Source of the DNA: Pseudomonadota bacterium
Lineage (GTDB): Bacteria; Pseudomonadota; Alphaproteobacteria; Paracaedibacterales; CAIULA01
Direction of reading: 5' to 3'
DNA: 10,694 bases
NCBI GenBank assembly: GCA_021804455.1
Contig: JAJZHT010000031.1
Span: 1 to 10,694, forward strand
The translations under genes were made by a program, and so were the position numbers. Positions 6,773-10,694 of this stretch are shown in pieces; position 1 is the stretch's first letter; each line of letters opens with the position of its first letter. Under the pieces are notes generated by a model that was not told where the DNA came from, did not search any database, and saw only the letters and a list, made by a program, of their open reading frames with translations.

Positions 6773-7753
6773 ATGAACCTTAGAATCCTCGTTACAGGTG
6801 GAGCTGGCTATATAGGCAGTCATGTTTGTTATTATTTGAAGGAACAAGGTTTTGAGCCTGTCACATTTGATAATTTTTCAACCGGCCACCGAGAGGCTGT
6901 TCGTTTTGGTTCTTTAGTAGAAGGGGATTTGTTGAATCCAGAGCATATTAACCAGGCAATTCAGAAATATAACCCGATTGCTGTGATGCATTTAGCCTCG
7001 TTTATTCAAGTCGGTGAGTCGGTTAAAGATCCCTTGAAATATTATCAGAATAATAATGTCGGGATGATTAATCTTCTAAACGCCATGAAAAATCATCACG
7101 TCCCTTATATGATTTTCTCTAGCTCAGCAGCGGTTTATGGGAATCCTACTTATACTCCTTTAGACGAAGATCACCCTTGTTATCCCATCAATCCCTACGG
7201 TCAAACCAAGTGGATGATTGAGCAGATGTTAAAGGATTGTGACAAGGCCTATGGTCTTAAATCAGTCAGTTTGCGTTATTTTAACGCTGCAGGTGCTGCC
7301 CCTGAACAAAATTTAGGGGAAGCCCATGAACCTGAATCTCATCTTATTCCCTTGATGATAAAGGCAGCCCAAAAGGGTGATGCTGGCAAACCATTAAAAA
7401 TTTTTGGTCGTGACTATAGCACGCGCGATGGAACATGTTTGCGGGATTATATTCATATTCTTGATTTGGCAGACGCCCATTTAAAAGCCTTATCTTATTT
7501 GCGGGGTGGGGGTGAAACCCTTTCTGTGAATTTGGGCAGCGGTCATGGAACCACCAATTTTGAGATGATCCAAAAAATTAAAGAATTATTTGGCGTTGAT
7601 GTTCCGTTTGAGTATGCTGACAGACGGGAAGGTGATCCTGCTGTTTTGGTGAGTACCTATGAAAAAGCTGAAAAAGTTCTTGGCTGGACACCCCAACGTC
7701 CTATTGAAACAGTATTAACAGACGCTTGGAAGTGGCACCAGACAGAAAAATGA
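6773..7753 (+). CDS. galE: UDP-glucose 4-epimerase
   Basis: A 326-residue extended short-chain dehydrogenase that interconverts UDP-glucose and UDP-galactose (possibly the N-acetyl forms) using bound NAD. The NAD motif TGGAGYIG is at 8-15, DNFSTGH at 33-39, HLASFIQVGESV at 73-84, SSSAAVYG at 116-123 and the catalytic YGQTK at 142-146. RYFNAAGA, DGTCLRDYIHILDLA, VNLGSGHGTT and RREGDPAVLVS follow in the standard GalE order. Counted from the ATG at 6773 the length is typical; starting from 6689 it would be 354 residues with an unexpected hydrophobic head (annotated separately). Only a weak AAGAAGA precedes 6773. The galE stop overlaps the next start as ATGA (7750-7753). It supplies UDP-galactose for the glycosyltransferases in the cluster. 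Function is secure; the start is not. Confidence 0.95.
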   Translation: MNLRILVTGGAGYIGSHVCYYLKEQGFEPVTFDNFSTGHREAVRFGSLVEGDLLNPEHINQAIQKYNPIAVMHLASFIQVGESVKDPLKYYQNNNVGMINLLNAMKNHHVPYMIFSSSAAVYGNPTYTPLDEDHPCYPINPYGQTKWMIEQMLKDCDKAYGLKSVSLRYFNAAGAAPEQNLGEAHEPESHLIPLMIKAAQKGDAGKPLKIFGRDYSTRDGTCLRDYIHILDLADAHLKALSYLRGGGETLSVNLGSGHGTTNFEMIQKIKELFGVDVPFEYADRREGDPAVLVSTYEKAEKVLGWTPQRPIETVLTDAWKWHQTEK

Positions 7754-9408
7754 TCCAACAAAAGAAATTAATTTTTTTATCCTTTGGTCTTTTTTTATTA
7801 ACCCTGTCTTTTTATGCAGGGTTAATTATTTATTTTGATAACACAAACCTTACGACAACCAATGGATTGTATAAGTCTATTGATGTTTGGGGTTGGGAAA
7901 AAGGAACCCGCTTTGTGGTAGATAGTGGTGGGCTTTTATATGCCTTTACCATGGGGATGATTGCTAAACTTATTCCTGATCAGTGGATGACTTTTTATGG
8001 AACTGTAACGGATTTTATCACTTACCGTAAGTTAGCCTGGATTCACGCGGGCTTTGGGGCCGGTGCGACGACGGTTGTTTTTTTATTGGCCTATCAGGTC
8101 ACACGGGATTGGGTGTGGGCAATCCTTGTATCCATTATTCACACCACCTCTGCATTTATCTTGGTGAACAGCATTATCAGTGAAGATATTATGCCGGGGT
8201 ATTTCTTTTTTGTGCTCGGTTTTTTGCTTTTTTACCAAAGCATAACAACAGCTTATACGCGTCTTTATTTAACAGGCACAACGTTTTGTGTTTTAGCAGC
8301 GCTGTTTTTACACTGGACCCTTTTCCCGCCGATGGTTTGCGTGTACGGTTTGCTGACCCTAGAATTGATACGGAAAAGAAACCTTTCCTTTCGCCTGATT
8401 ACAGAACAGCTTGTTCTTTTTAATGGCCTGATTTTTTTATTTGTTACCGTTGCAAATTTTCTGTTTGGGTCTCATTTTCAAAGTAAGCTGGAATTTTTCC
8501 AAGTTTTATATCCTAAGAAAGCCGGTCCAGGTTCATGGGTTGGACTTTCGTGGCATAAGTTTGAAAGCTTGTATTTAGGGGTGGGGAACTTTCTGGTGGG
8601 TTGTCAAAATATTCCAACTTTATCCCAGATGTCTTATGGAAACTTTTTACAAACTGTTGTGTCTTGGATTGTGGCTTTATTGTGCCTAGGAATTGTTATT
8701 CGCTTTATTCGACCCCAAGCCACCTTGGAACAACGCCTGGTTGCTGGATTTGGTTTGGGAATTTTTATTTTTGGCCAGATGAAAAATATGTATGGCCAAC
8801 CTCAGGATCCTCAATTTCAAGTTCAACCGATGTTTTTGATTACATCAGGACTTATTTTATTATTTTTTTACCAAAAATATCGTGCCGTTTTAAAGATGGG
8901 GTTGGCTGTAGCCATCCTCTTGATACGGGCCGATAATATTTTGACTTTGAAATCTTTACGGGGAGGAGATAGCCAATCTGTTATGGGATATGAAGAGTTT
9001 CGGGATGCTTTTTCCAAGAAAGATACTAAGATTGTTCATTTGGCTTATGAGAATTGGTCATCGTGGTTGATGGTATTTGAATATGGGGGAGATTTTAAAG
9101 TTTATTTACAAGATATCACTTGTCTTAATACACCTTTCCATTTTCAACCGGATATCACTATTCATCAGGCTGCCCAAGAGATTATAAACGATATAGAAAA
9201 GGCTTTGAACAAAGGCAAGCGTGTTATTGCCACCACTCCATGGGTCAATCCAAATGATATAGAACTTTTGCAGTCCCAAAATTTAGCAAAACCAGATATT
9301 GAGAAATTAAAGACAATCCTTCTCTCTCGTTATCGTGTTAAAAAAATTCATACCCTAAAGTGGGATACATTTGCCGAATTGGAAAGGAACCCTGAATTTC
9401 ATGAATGA
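7750..9408 (+). CDS. Large polytopic membrane protein, candidate GT-C glycosyltransferase
   Basis: A 552-residue integral membrane protein I do not recognise. By eye there are about ten to twelve hydrophobic segments: near 7-29, 60-75, 97-117, 121-140, 149-165, 172-207 (probably two), 221-240, 300-320, 331-345, 360-375 and 381-393. A loop after the first helix holds several acids (D30, D46, D58), and another at 141-150 holds ED (145-146), the kind of outward-facing acidic loops used by GT-C enzymes. GQPQDPQFQVQP (349-360) is a distinctive block. Residues from about 405 form a soluble C-terminal domain. The ATG at 7750 overlaps the galE stop; an in-frame ATG at 7726 lies inside galE and adds a charged head, so I rejected it. 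It directly precedes a GtrB-like gene, which would make the polyprenyl-linked donor that a GT-C protein uses. Flippase or polymerase roles are alternatives. Confidence 0.75.
   Translation: MIQQKKLIFLSFGLFLLTLSFYAGLIIYFDNTNLTTTNGLYKSIDVWGWEKGTRFVVDSGGLLYAFTMGMIAKLIPDQWMTFYGTVTDFITYRKLAWIHAGFGAGATTVVFLLAYQVTRDWVWAILVSIIHTTSAFILVNSIISEDIMPGYFFFVLGFLLFYQSITTAYTRLYLTGTTFCVLAALFLHWTLFPPMVCVYGLLTLELIRKRNLSFRLITEQLVLFNGLIFLFVTVANFLFGSHFQSKLEFFQVLYPKKAGPGSWVGLSWHKFESLYLGVGNFLVGCQNIPTLSQMSYGNFLQTVVSWIVALLCLGIVIRFIRPQATLEQRLVAGFGLGIFIFGQMKNMYGQPQDPQFQVQPMFLITSGLILLFFYQKYRAVLKMGLAVAILLIRADNILTLKSLRGGDSQSVMGYEEFRDAFSKKDTKIVHLAYENWSSWLMVFEYGGDFKVYLQDITCLNTPFHFQPDITIHQAAQEIINDIEKALNKGKRVIATTPWVNPNDIELLQSQNLAKPDIEKLKTILLSRYRVKKIHTLKWDTFAELERNPEFHE
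7797..7826 (+). repeat. Perfect 10-bp inverted repeat early in the membrane protein gene
   Basis: ATTAACCCTG (7797-7806) and CAGGGTTAAT (7817-7826) are exact inverse complements around a 10-base loop, starting 47 bases after the start codon of the membrane protein gene. The stem has four G-C pairs and is followed by AT-rich sequence without a continuous T-run. It lies in the codons for the first membrane helix. It could slow ribosomes or act as a weak attenuator, or simply be chance. Confidence 0.35.
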
Positions 9409-10339
9409 TGTCATTTATTCCTTTGTTATTCCTGTATTTAACGAAGAAAAAGTTCTTGGAGAGCTTTTTAAGCGTTTCGAGTCTGTTTTAGGCCAACTGG
9501 ATGGGGCTGCTGAAGTTTTATTGATTGATGATGGCAGCAGTGATCAAAGTTATGAATTGCTGAAGCAGCAGTACGAAAAAGATTCTCGTTTTAAGGTTTT
9601 AAAGTTTTCGCGAAACTTTGGTCATCAAAATGCTGTTACAGCTGGACTGGATCAAGCCCTAGGACACGCTGTTATTATTATGGATGCTGATTTACAAGAT
9701 CCCCCTGAAGTGGTGTTCGATATGATTCGTCAATGGAGGGCAGGTTTTGATGTGGTGCACGCTGTGCGTCAAACTCGGCAAGGGGAAACATGGTTTAAAT
9801 TAGCCACAGCGAATCTTTTTTATCGATTTTTGGAAAAAATTACCGAAACCAAAATTGTTCGTAATTCTGGCGATTTTCGTTTGATGGATCGTAAGGTTGT
9901 TCAGGCCTTTTGCCGCCTACGGGAACAGCACCGTTTTATGAGGGGATTATCTTGCTGGATTGGTTTTAAGCAAGGGTGTGTTTTCTATGAGCGTCAGGCC
10001 CGTTTTGCGGGAGAGACAAAATATCCCCTAAAAAAAATGATGCGCTTGGCAGTGAACGCCATAACTTCCTTTTCTGATTGGCCTTTGCGATTGTCGTTTG
10101 TTATGGGGGCGGTTATTTCCTTCCTGGCGATGGTGGGAGTTATGGGGATTGTTTTTTTAAAGATGTCAACAAATTGGTTTGTTCCGGGATGGGCCTCGAT
10201 CATTGCAGTCTTGTCAATTTTTAATGGTATGACCATGATGATGCTAGGGATTTTAGGAATTTATGTTGGCAGAATCTTTCAGGAGATTAAACATCGTCCG
10301 CTTTATATTTTAGAAAAAACCCATGGTGTTGATGGATAG
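9401..10339 (+). CDS. GtrB/DPM1-like polyprenyl-phosphate glycosyltransferase
   Basis: A 312-residue membrane-anchored GT2 enzyme of the DPM1/GtrB/ArnC-like group, which transfers a sugar from a nucleotide donor to undecaprenyl (or another polyprenyl) phosphate on the cytoplasmic face. FVIPVFNEE is at 8-16, IDDGSSD at 42-48, SRNFGHQNAVTAGL at 70-83, and the catalytic/metal motif DADLQDPPE at 95-103. NSGDFRLMDRKV (155-166) and RFAGETKYPLKKM (201-213) are the standard later blocks. Two membrane helices lie near 229-254 and 263-287, as in GtrB. The ATG at 9401 overlaps the previous gene by eight bases; AAGGAA (9384-9389) is a somewhat distant ribosome binding site. A start at 9371 would add ten residues not expected in the family. 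No GtrA-type flippase follows. The donor may be GDP-mannose, UDP-glucose or UDP-galactose; sequence does not decide. Confidence 0.93.
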   Translation: MNDVIYSFVIPVFNEEKVLGELFKRFESVLGQLDGAAEVLLIDDGSSDQSYELLKQQYEKDSRFKVLKFSRNFGHQNAVTAGLDQALGHAVIIMDADLQDPPEVVFDMIRQWRAGFDVVHAVRQTRQGETWFKLATANLFYRFLEKITETKIVRNSGDFRLMDRKVVQAFCRLREQHRFMRGLSCWIGFKQGCVFYERQARFAGETKYPLKKMMRLAVNAITSFSDWPLRLSFVMGAVISFLAMVGVMGIVFLKMSTNWFVPGWASIIAVLSIFNGMTMMMLGILGIYVGRIFQEIKHRPLYILEKTHGVDG

Positions 10340-10350
10340 TTATGGTTTTT
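10315..10350. terminator. Possible bidirectional terminator at the convergent gene ends
   Basis: AAAAACCCAT (10315-10324) can pair with ATGGTTTTT (10342-10350) with one bulged C and a 17-base loop. The A-tract on one side and T-tract on the other would give a U-rich 3' arm in both directions, fitting two genes that meet at 10339/10340. The stem has only two G-C pairs and a long loop, so it is weak and may be chance. Confidence 0.25.
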
Positions 10351-10694
10351 GCTTTGGTAAGAAAGAATAACTTAAATACATGATGGGTGTGCCGGCCAAA
10401 TTCACAGCCGTCCGCAAAAGATAGCTGGCGATAACAAAACTGCTTAAAAATAAGGACAAAGACAGGGGCGTCGGACTGAGAATAACCCATGCAATTAGGC
10501 CAAATGTAAAGTTATCCAATAATCCTGAAAGCGCTGTCGACAAATTTTGCCTTAACCAGACAAAGCGTCCTTGGCTGAGAGTACGGATTTTTTGGAAAAG
10601 CCATATATCGCAAATTTGACTGATGGCATAGGCGATAAGACTGGCAAAAAGCAATCGAAAAGAGGGGGCAAAAATTTGAAGAAGGGCTTGATCA
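10340..10694 (-). CDS. VUT-family (YhhQ-type) queuosine precursor transporter, C-terminal part
   Basis: The C-terminal ~117 residues of a membrane protein whose gene enters from the right edge; the frame stays open to 10693, so the ATG at 10654 is internal rather than the start. The order of blocks matches the YhhQ/VUT family (formerly DUF165), inner-membrane proteins that import queuosine precursors for tRNA modification: LFASLIAYAISQICDIWLF, then WLRQNLST, a helix beginning LLDNFTFGLIAWVI, and a last helix leading to a short basic tail (KQKP). Full members are about 220-230 residues, so roughly half is visible. The gene converges on the GtrB-like gene with no bases between the two stop codons. 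It has no link to glycan synthesis and probably marks the right boundary of the cluster. Exact substrate (preQ0, preQ1 or queuine) cannot be told. Confidence 0.85.
   Translation of the reverse strand, partial: DQALLQIFAPSFRLLFASLIAYAISQICDIWLFQKIRTLSQGRFVWLRQNLSTALSGLLDNFTFGLIAWVILSPTPLSLSLFLSSFVIASYLLRTAVNLAGTPIMYLSYSFLPKQKP

Noticed and set aside
8601..8936. + strand 111-codon frame inside the membrane protein gene
   Set aside because: Alternate frame of a well-formed membrane protein; the translation looks like a shadow.
10340..10654. The ATG at 10654 as the true start of the minus-strand gene
   Set aside because: The frame continues open to the right edge and the extra residues (LLQIFAPSFRL) fit the VUT family, so the gene is partial rather than short.
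1..10694. Mobile elements, CRISPR arrays, tRNA or rRNA genes, defence system
   Set aside because: No transposase-like frame, no regularly spaced direct repeats, no tRNA-like cloverleaf noticed by eye, and all genes fit glycan synthesis or transport.

Overview
The window is one long glycan-biosynthesis cluster, read left to right on the + strand from about 293 to 10339, flanked by two minus-strand genes that are cut by the window edges. The DNA is AT-rich by eye. Gene families and style (mannose-1-phosphate guanylyltransferase with a fused type II isomerase, two poorly characterised glycosyltransferase-like families, a YhhQ/VUT-type queuosine-precursor transporter) fit a Gram-negative bacterium. 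My best guess is a moderately low-GC alphaproteobacterium, perhaps of the Holosporales/Rickettsiales kind, but that assignment is inference and weak.

Layout. 1-119 (minus) is the 5' end of an unrecognised gene running off the left edge. 120-292 is a divergent intergenic region that should carry the promoters for both directions. The + strand genes follow in order: family 2 glycosyltransferase (293-1165); a GT-A-like protein of uncharacterised family (1162-2310); a second, different GT-like protein (2307-3155); a UDP-glucose/GDP-mannose-type dehydrogenase (3168-4520); bifunctional mannose-1-phosphate guanylyltransferase/mannose-6-phosphate isomerase (4504-5955); a SAM-dependent methyltransferase (5942-6640); UDP-glucose 4-epimerase (core 6773-7753, possible in-frame extension from 6689); a large polytopic membrane protein (7750-9408); and a GtrB/DPM1-like polyprenyl-phosphate glycosyltransferase with two C-terminal membrane helices (9401-10339). 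The last gene ends exactly where the minus-strand VUT transporter gene ends (10340), so the two are convergent with no spacer.

How the genes fit together. ManC makes GDP-mannose (its isomerase half supplies mannose-6-phosphate from fructose-6-phosphate), the dehydrogenase oxidises a nucleotide-sugar to the uronic acid, GalE interconverts UDP-glucose and UDP-galactose, three cytoplasmic GT-like enzymes can consume these donors, a methyltransferase could cap or decorate the product, and the GtrB-like enzyme can load a sugar on a polyprenyl carrier for use on the far side of the membrane, plausibly by the neighbouring polytopic protein. The product is most likely a surface polysaccharide (O-antigen, capsule or similar). 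No flippase, polymerase, ABC exporter or phosphomannomutase is in view, so the cluster is incomplete here.

Six of the eight gene junctions overlap by 4-17 bases, so translational coupling is likely. The main break is before galE, where a two-part inverted repeat covers the ribosome binding site of the upstream in-frame ATG. That junction, the signal-peptide-like stretch it would translate, the two uncharacterised GT-like proteins and the orphan membrane protein paired with GtrB are the parts most worth a second look. I see no mobile elements, CRISPR arrays, tRNA or rRNA genes, and no broken genes.
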